NCBI RefSeq assembly: GCF_900116765.1
Contig: NZ_UETC01000004.1
Location: 124,001 to 188,000 of the forward strand
Reading direction: 5' to 3'
Source of the DNA: Jannaschia seohaensis
Lineage (GTDB): Bacteria; Pseudomonadota; Alphaproteobacteria; Rhodobacterales; Rhodobacteraceae
DNA length: 64,000 nucleotides
Shown: positions 53,482 to 63,032 of the stretch, piece after piece
Layout of the letters: each line of letters starts with the position of its first letter
How positions within the stretch are numbered: position 1 is the stretch's first letter
Notes under the pieces: generated by a model
What the model saw: only the letters and a program-made list of their open reading frames with translations
Told to the model about the DNA's origin: nothing
The model's database searches: none
Translations under genes and position numbers: made by a program

Positions 53482-53547
53482 GGCGGCGGGCCCGAACCGC
53501 CGCCAACCTCATCGCAAAGGATGCCCGTCGGCCCGTCTAGAGGCCGA

Positions 53548-53733
53548 TCAGCCCTGACGCGGCGCGCGCCGCTCCTGCAGCAGATTGCGGATCTGGTCCC
53601 AGTTGTTCGCCTCGTCCGTATGGCCGGCCTCCCGCTCGCGAATGGCGCGGGCCGCGGCGACCGCTTCGGACTTTTGGCCCATAAGCTCTTGCAGGGCGTT
53701 GGCTTGGTGAACGACCGTCTGTCTCTCGATCAT
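53548..53733 (-). CDS. small hypothetical helical protein
   Basis: A 61-residue, charged, probably helical protein (MIERQTVVHQANALQELMGQKSEA at the start, shown only in part here). GGGAGG lies about 6 bases before ATG 53733; a longer start at 53802 lacks such support. It lies 65 bases after the DNA ligase gene on the same strand. Unrecognised. Confidence 0.55.
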   Translation of the reverse strand: MIERQTVVHQANALQELMGQKSEAVAAARAIREREAGHTDEANNWDQIRNLLQERRAPRQG

Positions 53734-53798
53734 GGTATCCTCCCATGGGTAGGGCGACCACCATAGCACGTATCCGGCAATTTGCCGATTGAGATCGA

Positions 53799-55397
53799 TC
53801 AACCGTAGAGGCGCAGCATCTCCAGCAGGTGCTCATGGGTGTCGATGTCGCGCGCGGCCTTGTCGTGCCGCCAGCGCAGCATCCGCGGAAAACGCAGCGC
53901 CACGCCGGACTTATGGCGCGTGCTTGCCTGGATGCCCTCGAAGCCGATCTCGAACACCTGCTCGGGCGGAACCTGCCGGACCGGGCCGAACCGGGCCAGC
54001 GTATTCCTGCGCACCCAAGCCGTGATCTTGCGGAATTCCGCGTCCGTCAGACCGCTATAAGCCTTGGTGAAGGGCACCAGCTCGTTCCCCTTGGCGACAG
54101 CGAAGGTGAAATCGGTGTAGAGATTCGCGCGCCGGCCATGCCCGGCCTGGGCGTAGACCATGACCGCGTCGATGGTCAGCGGGTCCAGCTTCCACTTGTA
54201 CCAGTCCCCCTTCTTGCGGCCGACATGATAGGGCGAGGCGGCCCGCTTCAGCATCAGCCCTTCGGCCTGCTCATCCCTCGCTGACGCGCGGGTCTTCGCC
54301 AGCCCGTCCCATGTCTCGAAGGGCACCTGCGGCGACAGCAGGACCGGCGCCTCGGGGGGCAGGCCGTCGAGCATCGCCTCCAGCCGGGCGCGGCGTTCGG
54401 CGAAAGGTAGGGCGCGGATATCCGCGCCGCCCGCTTCCAGCAGGTCGTAGGCATGGAGGATCGCGGGCGCCTCGGTCAGGAGCCTTTTCGGCACGGTCTT
54501 GCGGCCGATCCGCTTTTGCAGGGCGGCGAAGGACATCGGGCGCGCCGTCTCCGCATCCCAGGCCAACACTTCCCCGTCGATCACCGTGCCGTCGGGCAGG
54601 AAGTCGCGCGCCCGGGCCAGCTCGGGGAACCGGTGGGTCATCAGCTCCTCCCCCCGGCTCCAGAGGTGATGCTGCCCGCCGCGCAGAATCAGCTGGCCGC
54701 GGATGCCGTCCCATTTCCACTCTGCCCGCCACTCCTCGGGCGGACCCAACGCCTCCGGTCCACCCTCCACGCCATAGGCGAGGCAGAACGGGTAGGGACG
54801 GCTGAGGCTCGCCTCGGGATCCGGCGCCTCGATCAAGGCGGTATAGCTGGTGCTGTCGGGCGTCCAGTCGCCCATCAGGCGATGGGCCAGCTCCGCTTCC
54901 GCGATGCCGGTGGCTTGGGCCAGGGCGCGTGTCATCAGCTTTTGGCTCACGCCGACACGGAAGCCGCCGGTGATGAGCTTGTTGAAAACGAAGCGCTCCG
55001 CCCCGGCCAGCCGGTCCCACGCCGCCTCGATGAAGGCGCGCTTCTCAGGCTCCTCGGCCTTGGCCAGGGCGCGGATGTCGCCGATCCATTCGGCGAGGCT
55101 CCGGTCGCTCTCCCGCGCGGGCGGGGGCAGGACCAGATGCATCGTCTCGGCCAGGTCGCCCACCACGTCATAGCTCGCGCGGAACAGCCAGTCGGGCAGG
55201 GCGGCGCGCGCCGCCGCCCATTCCGCGAGGCGCGTGGTCGTCACCGTCCGCCTGGGCCGCCGCCCGGAGAGGAGCGCGATGGTCCAGAGTCGGTCCGCCT
55301 CGGGCGCGTCGGCGAAATAGGCGGCCAGGGCGGCCGTCTTGGCCCCGGTCTTCGTCGTCTGATCCAGGGCGGTGAAGAGCGCGGCGAAACGCTTCAT
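53799..55397 (-). CDS. ATP-dependent DNA ligase (cisplatin-damage-response type)
   Basis: A 532-residue ligase. The N-terminal helical domain is followed by the adenylation core with the lysine motif EWKWDGIRGQLI (motif I), then DGEVLAW, EGLMLKR and the C-terminal DWYKWKLDPL. This size and domain order match the ligase that is usually encoded with an MBL-fold exonuclease and a Lhr-type helicase. Here the exonuclease is two genes upstream, and an alpha/beta hydrolase stands between. No helicase or endonuclease of that set lies downstream. Confidence 0.92.
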   Translation of the reverse strand: MKRFAALFTALDQTTKTGAKTAALAAYFADAPEADRLWTIALLSGRRPRRTVTTTRLAEWAAARAALPDWLFRASYDVVGDLAETMHLVLPPPARESDRSLAEWIGDIRALAKAEEPEKRAFIEAAWDRLAGAERFVFNKLITGGFRVGVSQKLMTRALAQATGIAEAELAHRLMGDWTPDSTSYTALIEAPDPEASLSRPYPFCLAYGVEGGPEALGPPEEWRAEWKWDGIRGQLILRGGQHHLWSRGEELMTHRFPELARARDFLPDGTVIDGEVLAWDAETARPMSFAALQKRIGRKTVPKRLLTEAPAILHAYDLLEAGGADIRALPFAERRARLEAMLDGLPPEAPVLLSPQVPFETWDGLAKTRASARDEQAEGLMLKRAASPYHVGRKKGDWYKWKLDPLTIDAVMVYAQAGHGRRANLYTDFTFAVAKGNELVPFTKAYSGLTDAEFRKITAWVRRNTLARFGPVRQVPPEQVFEIGFEGIQASTRHKSGVALRFPRMLRWRHDKAARDIDTHEHLLEMLRLYG

Positions 55398-56266
55398 GCC
55401 GGGCGCAGGAAATCGGCCATCCGGTCGATGGCGCGGTCGGCGGCGGGGCAGAGCCCGGCGAAGATCTGATAGTCATGGGGCAGACCCGTGGCCTTCTCCA
55501 GCTGGACCTCTCCCCCCGCCGCGCGCAGGTGCAGCGCCAGCGCGTCGATATCGCCTTCGAGAAACTCCCGCCGGGCGCATTGGATCAGAACCGGCGGCGG
55601 ATCGCGGTAGGGGGCGCGCAGCGGCGAGATCCGCGGATCCGAAGGGTCGGCCCCGTTCAGATAGTCGGCCACGGCGCGGCGCAGCAGCTGCTCGGGCAGC
55701 ATCATCTCGTCCATATCGGGCGGCAGATCCCGGCTGGGGTCGATCTCGGGCGCGGGCGAGGCGAGCACGACCCGCTCGGGGCCGCGCCCCCGGGTCAGCA
55801 TCTCCGACAGGACGACCAGCGCAAGATTGCCGCCCGCGCTATCCCCGGCCAGCCACCACGGGCCGTCCTGGGCGAGCGCCTCGGCGGTGGCGAGCGCATC
55901 GTCGGGCGCGGCGGGAAACGGATGCTCCGGCGCGAGCCGATAACGAGGGAGTGCGACGCGTAGCCCCGACCGGATTGCCAGACGATGCGCCAAGCGGCGA
56001 TAGCTGATGGGATGCCCCAGGACGAAGCCGCCGCCATGGAGCCATAGCACGGTGCCCCGCGCCTCCGGAGGCGTCACGAACAGGGTCCGCCGGTCCGCGA
56101 GCCGTCCCCACTGCTCGCGGCACGGGCCGCGTTGTGGCCTGGGCGCGACCAGCGCCATGCCACGGCGATGCACGCTCCAAGGCAGCGGCAAGGCCAGGAA
56201 CGGGCGCAGGCCATAGCGGGTGCCGGCCGCGACCAGGCGGTCGCGGAAGGTCATCTCGTCGCTCAT
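55394..56266 (-). CDS. alpha/beta hydrolase (HSL-type esterase)
   Basis: A 290-residue esterase. The oxyanion motif HGGGFVLG, the nucleophile elbow GDSAGGNLAL and a late histidine in GLPHDYQIF mark the hormone-sensitive-lipase branch. It overlaps the exonuclease and ligase genes by 4 bases on each side, so it is embedded in the ligase operon. A DNA-repair role is not evident. Confidence 0.9.
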   Translation of the reverse strand: MSDEMTFRDRLVAAGTRYGLRPFLALPLPWSVHRRGMALVAPRPQRGPCREQWGRLADRRTLFVTPPEARGTVLWLHGGGFVLGHPISYRRLAHRLAIRSGLRVALPRYRLAPEHPFPAAPDDALATAEALAQDGPWWLAGDSAGGNLALVVLSEMLTRGRGPERVVLASPAPEIDPSRDLPPDMDEMMLPEQLLRRAVADYLNGADPSDPRISPLRAPYRDPPPVLIQCARREFLEGDIDALALHLRAAGGEVQLEKATGLPHDYQIFAGLCPAADRAIDRMADFLRPA

Positions 56267-57279
56267 GCCGCGGATGCCTCTTCTTCCTCGGTCGCGTCGA
56301 GCGCTTCGCCCTCGTATTCGGTTGCGACGATGGCGGCGTCGTAGCCTTGTTCCTTAAGCCACTGACGAAACGTCGCGGTGTAGCCATGGGTCGCGAAGAT
56401 GCGCGTCGCGCCGGTCTCTCGGATGGCCGCGTTGAGGCCCTTCCAATCCGCATGATCTGAGATGACGAACCCCCGATCCGCCGCCCTTCGCCGCCGCACG
56501 CCGCGCAGCGCCATCCAGCCCGAGGCGATGCCGGTCGAGAGCGCGCCGAACCGGCGCAGCCACGGCCCGGCCAGGGCCGAGGGGGGTGCCACGACGAGAG
56601 CGCCGCGGATCGCTTTCAGGTCAGTCTCCGGCGTGACGCGGACCGTGTCGGGCAGGGCCACACCCTGGGCGCGGAGGACGGCATTGGTGTTCTCGACCGC
56701 GCCATGGGTCAGGATCGGGCCGATGGACGGGTCGACCATCGTCATGACGCGCTGCGCCTTGCCCAGCGCATAGGCGCCGATCACGGCGTGCTTGCCCTCG
56801 GCCGCGCAGGCGCGCCACCAGTCGTTCAGTCCCGCGGCCAGTTCCGCCTCGGGGCGCCAGTCGAAGACGGGCAGACCGAAGGTGCATTCGGTGATGAAGG
56901 CGTGGCAGCGCACCGGCTCCCACGGCTCGGAAAGGGTGTCGGGCGTGGTCTTGTAGTCGCCGGAGACGACCCAAACCTGCCCGCGATGTTCCACGCGGAT
57001 CTGGGCGGAGCCGGGGACATGGCCGGCCGGATGGAAACTGACCGTCGCCCCACCGATGCGCCGGGTCTCGCCATAGGCGATGGTGTCGAGCGCGATCTCG
57101 CCCAGACGGTGGTGCATGACGGGGGCGGCGGCCTCGGTCGCCAGATAGCGGCGGTGCCCCGGGCGCGCGTGGTCCGCATGGCCGTGGGTGATCAGCGCCC
57201 GATCGACGGGACGCCAGGGGTCAATGTAGAAATCGCCCGAGGGGCAGTAGATGCCGCTGTCGCGGAATTCGAGAACCAT
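56263..57279 (-). CDS. ligase-associated MBL-fold DNA exonuclease
   Basis: A 338-residue metallo-beta-lactamase fold nuclease. The metal motif LITHGHADHARPGH, VSFHPAGHVPGSAQI and FVISDHADWKGLNAAI are those of the CPSF/SNM1-like branch. The partner ligase lies downstream in the same operon; such pairs belong to a bacterial DNA-damage-response set. The final residues are glutamate/alanine-rich. Confidence 0.9.
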   Translation of the reverse strand: MVLEFRDSGIYCPSGDFYIDPWRPVDRALITHGHADHARPGHRRYLATEAAAPVMHHRLGEIALDTIAYGETRRIGGATVSFHPAGHVPGSAQIRVEHRGQVWVVSGDYKTTPDTLSEPWEPVRCHAFITECTFGLPVFDWRPEAELAAGLNDWWRACAAEGKHAVIGAYALGKAQRVMTMVDPSIGPILTHGAVENTNAVLRAQGVALPDTVRVTPETDLKAIRGALVVAPPSALAGPWLRRFGALSTGIASGWMALRGVRRRRAADRGFVISDHADWKGLNAAIRETGATRIFATHGYTATFRQWLKEQGYDAAIVATEYEGEALDATEEEEASAA

Positions 57280-57332
57280 GCCACGAAGGTAGCATGCTCG
57301 CCCCGCGGGGCGAGCCCCCCGCCTCCCGCGTC

Positions 57333-58382
57333 TCAGGTCCCGGGCGGATCCTCGTACTCGTCCGCGAGAAGGTTGATCTCGCCGCTATCGTCCAGTTCTC
57401 GGATGGTCGCGACGATCTTCGACCGCGCTTCTTCCACGGCCTCTGGCTTGGGTTTGGTCATCTCCTCGATCTGGTCGCGCAACTGATCGGCCATCCGGCC
57501 CGAGACCGAACCCAGGATGAACTCGGCCGCCGCATCTCCCGGGGGGTGCATTGCTACGATCATCAGATCGCTATCGATCGCGCGCAGCAATTTCGGCACG
57601 TCGCGGGTCTCGACCCGCTGGGGGATGTTCTCCCAGGTGAAGATTGCGGCGCGGACCCGGGCCGCGAAATCCGGGTCGCCGGCCTCCAGCCGGTCGAGAA
57701 CGGCATTGCGCAAGGCGCTGGTGGCGACGTTGAGGATAGCGGCGATGCGGATCACCGCATCCGAGTCGAAGGCCCCCCGGATGCGCGCGGCGGAGTGCCG
57801 GCCCAGAGACGTGCCGATCCGCGCGACGGCGCCTGGCGTCACGCTTTCGGTTCGGGCGAAGGCGGCGGCGACGCTGTCGGCGCGGTCCTTGGGGAGAGCG
57901 GCGAGGAGCGCGGCGGCCCGGTCCGGGGCCAGTTTGGAAACGACGATGGCGACGACCTCGTCCGTCTCGCCCGCCAGCAAGGGCACGAGCGCGTCGACAT
58001 CCATGGTCGAGATCGCCTGCCACGCGGCCCCGCTGACCAGGGCGGGATCGCCGCCCGATTCGTGCAGCAGGGCGTCGACGACCTCCTGCGAGAGGGCGCC
58101 GTCCATGGATTGCAGGATCTTGTCGATTTCCCGCGGGAAATGCAGGCCGATGGCGTCCAGCTCAGCCGAGAATTCGGCGATGACCTCGGCCAGGGTCTGA
58201 CGATCGACGAAGCGGAGAGACGCCATCTCTCGGACGAGGCGGCGCTGCTGATCGGGCGGCAGGGCCGCGAGGCCGGGATCGGCCCCGCCCATCATCAAGA
58301 GCCGGACGACGACGGCGGCCTTTTGGCTCGGCGACAGACGGGGCGACGTCGCCATGCCGGGGAGGGGCGTCAATTGGGACAT
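57333..58382 (-). CDS. fliG: flagellar motor switch protein FliG
   Basis: A 349-residue FliG. The three armadillo-like domains can be followed; the end has FTWENIPQRVETRDVPKLLRAIDSDLMIVAM and MADQLRDQIEEM, the region bearing the charged torque-helix residues. It belongs to the C-ring and sets rotation direction. No other flagellar gene is in the window, so it is detached from a main cluster. Confidence 0.9.
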   Translation of the reverse strand: MSQLTPLPGMATSPRLSPSQKAAVVVRLLMMGGADPGLAALPPDQQRRLVREMASLRFVDRQTLAEVIAEFSAELDAIGLHFPREIDKILQSMDGALSQEVVDALLHESGGDPALVSGAAWQAISTMDVDALVPLLAGETDEVVAIVVSKLAPDRAAALLAALPKDRADSVAAAFARTESVTPGAVARIGTSLGRHSAARIRGAFDSDAVIRIAAILNVATSALRNAVLDRLEAGDPDFAARVRAAIFTWENIPQRVETRDVPKLLRAIDSDLMIVAMHPPGDAAAEFILGSVSGRMADQLRDQIEEMTKPKPEAVEEARSKIVATIRELDDSGEINLLADEYEDPPGT

Positions 58383-58454
58383 GCGGGCCTCGAAACACTC
58401 TCAAGGCTCGGTTTGACGGCGAAATCTAAAGGTTTGGTTACCGCGCGGCGCGGG

Positions 58455-58796
58455 TCAGCTGGTTTCGCAGCGGCCGGTCCACTGGTTCCAGATCGTCCCC
58501 GGATTGCACGCGCTCCCGTTGGGGACGAGGGTCTGGACCGGGACGCCGAACTCGATGACGGCGGGCTGCTCGACGGTCTCCTCTTCCGCCGCGTCCGCGA
58601 CCTGTTCGCCGTCGGCCTCCTCGACCGGCATCTCGTCCTCGACCGCCGCGGCTTCGGTTTCCTCGGCGGCGGCCTCCGTCGCGGTGGCGGCGCCGATCGT
58701 GGTCCGGGTGGTTTCACCGGTCACCGAGACGAATTTCTGCGCCATGGCCGGCGCGGCGAGCGTGCAGGCGGCAAGGCTGATGAGGAGGAAGCGCAT
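58455..58796 (-). CDS. small exported hypothetical protein, acidic
   Basis: A 113-residue protein with a clean signal peptide (MRFLLISLAACTLAAPAMAQ). The mature part is an alanine/glutamate-rich low-complexity stretch and a short C-terminal part with two cysteines (CNPGTIWNQWTGRC). AAGGA precedes ATG 58796. Function unknown. Confidence 0.75.
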   Translation of the reverse strand: MRFLLISLAACTLAAPAMAQKFVSVTGETTRTTIGAATATEAAAEETEAAAVEDEMPVEEADGEQVADAAEEETVEQPAVIEFGVPVQTLVPNGSACNPGTIWNQWTGRCETS

Positions 58797-58868
58797 GCGG
58801 GCAATCCTTCGGAAAGGGGGACGGGCCCCCTTTCCCTTTCGGACAATCATGGCGAGGTCATGACCGGC

Positions 58869-59780
58869 TCAGGTCAAACCCTCGGTTTCGTCCACGCCCA
58901 TCATCAGATTGAGGTTCTGCACGGCCGTTCCCGAGGCGCCCTTGCCCAGATTGTCCAGCACCGCGACGGCCGTGACCCGTCCGGTGCCGTCGCCCTGCAC
59001 GGACAAGGCCATGCGGTTCGTGCCGTTGAGCTCCTGCGGGTCGATGCGTTCTCCGGCGGTGCGCACGGTGACGAACGGATCGCCCGCGTAGAAGGCGCGC
59101 AGCGCCGCCTCCACCCGCGCATGGCCGCGCACCGCGCCGGGCAGCAGATCGGCATGCAGATGCAGTTGCACGATCATGCCCTGCGCATAGGCGCCGACGG
59201 CCGGCTGAAACAGCGGCCGGCGAGTCAATCCGCCATGGGCCATGATCTCGGGCAGATGCTTATGGGTCTGGCCGGTGGCGTAGAGGAAATAGTCGGGCGC
59301 GCTGCCTGCCTCATACTCCGCGATCAGCGCCTTGCCGCCGCCGGTATAGCCGGAGACGCCGGTCAGCGTGGCGGCGTAGTCGGGCCGGATCACCTCCGCC
59401 TCGATCAGCGGGCGGATCAGGGCGATGGCCCCGGTCGCATAGCAGCCGACATTGGCCACGCGGGCGGCGTCGCGGATGCGTTCGCGCTGCCCCGGAAGCT
59501 CGGGCATACCATAGACCCAGCCATCGGCCACGCGGTGGGCCGTGGAGGCGTCGATCAACCGGGTGTCCCCCGCGAGGCTCAGCGCGGCGCGCGCGGCTTC
59601 GTCGGGCAGGCAGAGGATGCCGAAATCGGCCTGGTCGAACGCCTCCCGCCGCGCACCGGTATCCTTTCGGCGCGACTCGTCCAAAGAGATCAGCGTGATG
59701 TCCTCGCGGGCGCTCAGGCGCTCGCGGATCTGCAGGCCGGTCGTTCCGGCCTCGCCGTCGATGAACACGCGGGTAGGCAT
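58869..59780 (-). CDS. argC: N-acetyl-gamma-glutamyl-phosphate reductase
   Basis: A 303-residue enzyme of arginine synthesis, the short (type 2) form. RVFIDGEAGTTGLQIRERL is the nucleotide motif and NVGCYATGAIAL holds the catalytic cysteine; GVSGYTGGGKALI follows. It reduces N-acetyl-glutamyl phosphate to the semialdehyde. ATG 59780 has AGAGGAG at good distance. Confidence 0.95.
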   Translation of the reverse strand: MPTRVFIDGEAGTTGLQIRERLSAREDITLISLDESRRKDTGARREAFDQADFGILCLPDEAARAALSLAGDTRLIDASTAHRVADGWVYGMPELPGQRERIRDAARVANVGCYATGAIALIRPLIEAEVIRPDYAATLTGVSGYTGGGKALIAEYEAGSAPDYFLYATGQTHKHLPEIMAHGGLTRRPLFQPAVGAYAQGMIVQLHLHADLLPGAVRGHARVEAALRAFYAGDPFVTVRTAGERIDPQELNGTNRMALSVQGDGTGRVTAVAVLDNLGKGASGTAVQNLNLMMGVDETEGLT

Positions 59781-59853
59781 GATGGCTCCTCTACCGGGGA
59801 TGAGCCCGTGGATAGGGGAGAGCCGCCCCCCTGGCAACCGTCGCCGATGCGCT

Positions 59854-60294
59854 TCAGCTCGAGGCGGCGGGCCGCTTTTCGAAGCGGACATTCGGACCCA
59901 GCGGCGAGAAGAACAGCCGCCGCACGCCGTCGATATCGGTCACGAAGACCTCGGCGCGGGGGCCGGGGCCGCCATCGGGGCCGACCGGCACGCCCGTCGG
60001 ATCCTCGATAATGAACCGCGAGGCGACGCCGCCCTGATGGAACTCCACCGTGAAGGGGAGGACATAGCCGCATTCCTCTTCGGTGACGCCGGACCAACCG
60101 GCGAGCACGCCCTCGGGGCGTTCGGCGGTGCAGCGCGCGCCGTCGCTCACCCGGATCACCACCCGATTCGGGGACGCATCGACCGATGCCACGCGCGGCG
60201 GGCCTTCGAGATCGGCCCGGGTCACGGCGCCATCGGTCATCGGCACGCAAGCGGCGCCGAAAAACGGCAAAGCAAGAATGAATGCGAGGCGCAT
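59854..60294 (-). CDS. hypothetical lipoprotein
   Basis: A 146-residue protein with a lipoprotein signal (LALPFFGAAC, lipid cysteine at about residue 16). The mature part is beta-rich with one more cysteine pair (ARC...EEEC) that may form a disulfide. GGAGA precedes ATG 60294. Unrecognised family. Confidence 0.75.
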   Translation of the reverse strand: MRLAFILALPFFGAACVPMTDGAVTRADLEGPPRVASVDASPNRVVIRVSDGARCTAERPEGVLAGWSGVTEEECGYVLPFTVEFHQGGVASRFIIEDPTGVPVGPDGGPGPRAEVFVTDIDGVRRLFFSPLGPNVRFEKRPAASS

Positions 60295-60320
60295 GGCTGG
60301 TCTCCGAAAGGCGGACGCGC

Positions 60321-62099
60321 TCACAACGGCCAGATCAGAGGGATCAGCGCCGTCGAGACGAGCGCGACGAGAACGTTCATGCCGATACCCACTTTGGCGA
60401 AATCCGTAAACCTGTAGCCCCCCGGCCCGTAGACCAGCATGTTCGTCTGGTAGCCGATAGGTGTCGAAAAGGCACAGCTTGCTCCGATCATCACCGCGAC
60501 CACCAGGGGGCGCGGGTCCACGCCCAGCGTCTCGCCCAGCGCGATGGCGATCGGGGTTACGACCACGGCGACGGCGTTGTTCGACACGACTTCCGTCAGA
60601 AACGAGGTGAGCAGGAACACGGCGAGCACGAGCAGGGGGCCCGGAAGACCGCCGAGGACAGGGGCCACCGCATCGACGATCATCGTGACGGCGCCCGAGG
60701 CCTCCAACGCGGCGCCGACGGCCAGCATGGCGAAGATCATCGTCAGAAGACGCCCGTCGACGAAGCCGAACGCTTCGTCCGCGTCCACGCTCCGGGTCAG
60801 CAGCACCGCCACGGCCCCCAGCACGGCCAGAGCGAAGATCGGCGCCACGCCCCAGGCCGACAAGGCGACGATCGCGGCCACGGCCGCGACCGGCACCCAG
60901 AGCTTTTCCCGGCGGAAGGCGCGGGCGCTGGGCTGGTTGACCTCGACCAGGTGATGGTCGGCGGCGAGGCGCGAGATGTCCTCGGCCGCGCCCTCCAGCA
61001 GCAGCGTGTCGCCCACGCGAAGGAACACCTCGTCGAGCTGGCCCGAGATGTTCTTGTCCCGGCGATGCAGCGCCAACGGATAGACGCCGTAGCGCCGCCG
61101 CAGGCGCAGCGCGCCCAGGCGCCGCCCGACCAGTTTCGCATCGGGGGTGATCAGCACCTCGACGGTCGTCGTCTCGATCGCGCCGACCTGATCGAGCCGC
61201 TTGAGCGACTTATTGCGCTGGAGGGTTAGCAACTCCGTCATCTCGGTCCGCAGGACGACCCGGTCTCCGACCTGGAGCGTGACGCCCTTGAGGTTGCGCC
61301 GGAGCGAGGCGTCGCCCCGCAGCACGTCGATCAGGCGCACGCCAGGGCGCTTGAAGAGCTGCACGTCCAGCGCTTCGCGTCCGATGAGGTTCGAGTCGGG
61401 CGGGATGACCGCTTCGGCGAAGAATTTCGCGCCCTTGCGCCGTCCCAGGGCCGCCGCCATCGAGATGCGCTCCGGAAGCAGGTGACGGCCGACGAGATAG
61501 AGATAGGCCAGACCGGCCAGCGCGACGGGGATGGCGAGGGGCGAGACCTCGAAGATTGTGAACGGCTCCAAGCCCCGCTCGCGGGCGACGCCATCGACCA
61601 GCAGGTTCGTCGAGGTTCCGATCAGCGTGATCGTGCCCCCCAGGATCGACGCGTAGCTGAGCGGGATCAGAAGCTTGGACGGCGCCATGTTCATCGAGGC
61701 GGCCAGCTGCACGAAAACCGGGATCATCACCACGACAACCGGCGTATTGGCCACGAAGCCGGAGGCGATCAGCACGAAGCCCAGCAGGATCCCGATTGCG
61801 AGCCGGGGCCGCGTCTTGGTGCGGGCCTCCGCGAAGCGCGTGAACCAGTCGAGCGCGCCGGTCCGCACCAGCGCGCCCATCAGCAGGAACATCGCCGCGA
61901 TGGTCCAGGGCGCCGGGTTCGACAGCACCGCGACCCCCGCTTCATAGGGCAGGATGCCCATGACCAGCAGAAACGCGGCGCCCGTCAACGCCACGACTTC
62001 GGTGGGATAGGTCTCCCGCACGAAGAGGATCAGCATGGCGGCCAGCGTGGCCAGCGTGATCCAGGCCTCAACCGATTGCGGCAGGTCGAGCCAGGTCAT
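60321..62099 (-). CDS. SLC13/DASS-type transporter with two TrkA-C domains
   Basis: A 592-residue membrane transporter. Two halves of the ion-transporter fold (starting TLAAMLILFVRETYPTEVVALT and LWVPVAAVAAIVALSAWG) flank a soluble centre with two TrkA-C (RCK_C) domains (about residues 215-300 and 305-395). SNT-type signatures are TSTNLLVDGV and FSTPIGYQTNMLVYGPGGYRF. Relatives transport sulfate or di/tricarboxylates. Substrate uncertain. Confidence 0.9.
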   Translation of the reverse strand: MTWLDLPQSVEAWITLATLAAMLILFVRETYPTEVVALTGAAFLLVMGILPYEAGVAVLSNPAPWTIAAMFLLMGALVRTGALDWFTRFAEARTKTRPRLAIGILLGFVLIASGFVANTPVVVVMIPVFVQLAASMNMAPSKLLIPLSYASILGGTITLIGTSTNLLVDGVARERGLEPFTIFEVSPLAIPVALAGLAYLYLVGRHLLPERISMAAALGRRKGAKFFAEAVIPPDSNLIGREALDVQLFKRPGVRLIDVLRGDASLRRNLKGVTLQVGDRVVLRTEMTELLTLQRNKSLKRLDQVGAIETTTVEVLITPDAKLVGRRLGALRLRRRYGVYPLALHRRDKNISGQLDEVFLRVGDTLLLEGAAEDISRLAADHHLVEVNQPSARAFRREKLWVPVAAVAAIVALSAWGVAPIFALAVLGAVAVLLTRSVDADEAFGFVDGRLLTMIFAMLAVGAALEASGAVTMIVDAVAPVLGGLPGPLLVLAVFLLTSFLTEVVSNNAVAVVVTPIAIALGETLGVDPRPLVVAVMIGASCAFSTPIGYQTNMLVYGPGGYRFTDFAKVGIGMNVLVALVSTALIPLIWPL

Positions 62100-62112
62100 C
62101 CGGTGGGCGCTT

Positions 62113-62925
62113 TCAACCCGGCGCCGCCTGCGTCAGGCGCCCGCCCACGCGCACGGGCGCGACCGACCGCGCCAGCCCGGTCGCGTCGTCCGTCTCGACG
62201 AAGAGGCCCGACAGCGTCGCCTCGCCGCCCGCCGGCTCGAACCGGGCCTTGGCCATGCCCGTGACGAAGCGGCGCATCGGCTCGGCTTTCTCCATGCCGA
62301 TGACCGAGTTGTAGTCGCCGCACATCCCCGCATCGGTCATATAGGCCGTGCCGCCCGGCAGGATCGTCGCATCTGCGGTCGGCACATGGGTGTGGGTGCC
62401 AACCACGACCGAGGCCCGCCCGTCGCAGAAATGGCCCATCGCCATTTTCTCCGAGGTCGCCTCGCAATGGATGTCGATCAAGATGGCGTCCACGGTCTTG
62501 CCCAGCACCTGACCCTTCAGCAGCGTATCCACCGGGGCGAACGGATCGCTATAGGGCCGCGACATGAAGACCTGGCCCAGCACCTGCGCCACCAGCACGC
62601 GTTTGCCGCCGATCTGGTAGATCCGGGCGCCCTTTCCCGGCGCCGCTTTGGCGTAATTGATGGGCCGCAGGATACGGGTTTCCTGTTCGATGGCCTGCAT
62701 CATGTCCTTCTGGTCGAAGGCATGGTCGCCCAGCGTAATCACATCCGCCCCGGCCTCCAACAGGTCCTTGGCTTGCGCGGTGTTGAGGCCGCGCCCCGAG
62801 GAGGCGTTCTCCCCGTTGACGATGACCGCATCGAGCCGCCACTCGGCCCGCAGGCCAGGAAGCCGCTCCGCCACGGCGGTCCGGCCCGCCCGCCCCATCA
62901 CGTCGCCGAGAAAGAGAATACGCAT
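62113..62925 (-). CDS. YmdB/TIGR00282-type metallophosphoesterase
   Basis: A 270-residue calcineurin-like phosphoesterase. Motifs GDVMGRAGR, NGENASSGRG, LGDHAFD, IDIHCEATSEKMAMG, VVGTHTHVPTAD and DAGMCGDYNSVIGM match the YmdB family of cyclic-nucleotide phosphodiesterases. It probably acts on 2',3'-cAMP or similar. Ends 14 bases from the transporter start on the same strand. Confidence 0.92.
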   Translation of the reverse strand: MRILFLGDVMGRAGRTAVAERLPGLRAEWRLDAVIVNGENASSGRGLNTAQAKDLLEAGADVITLGDHAFDQKDMMQAIEQETRILRPINYAKAAPGKGARIYQIGGKRVLVAQVLGQVFMSRPYSDPFAPVDTLLKGQVLGKTVDAILIDIHCEATSEKMAMGHFCDGRASVVVGTHTHVPTADATILPGGTAYMTDAGMCGDYNSVIGMEKAEPMRRFVTGMAKARFEPAGGEATLSGLFVETDDATGLARSVAPVRVGGRLTQAAPG

Positions 62926-63032
62926 GGAGCGGGGTTACGCGGCCTGACCTGCCGTTGCAACGTCGCCGCTGCGGGCCGAACCCCTCGGGGCGGCTTCGGC
63001 CAGAATTTTGGCGAAAACCCTGGCCGACGATC

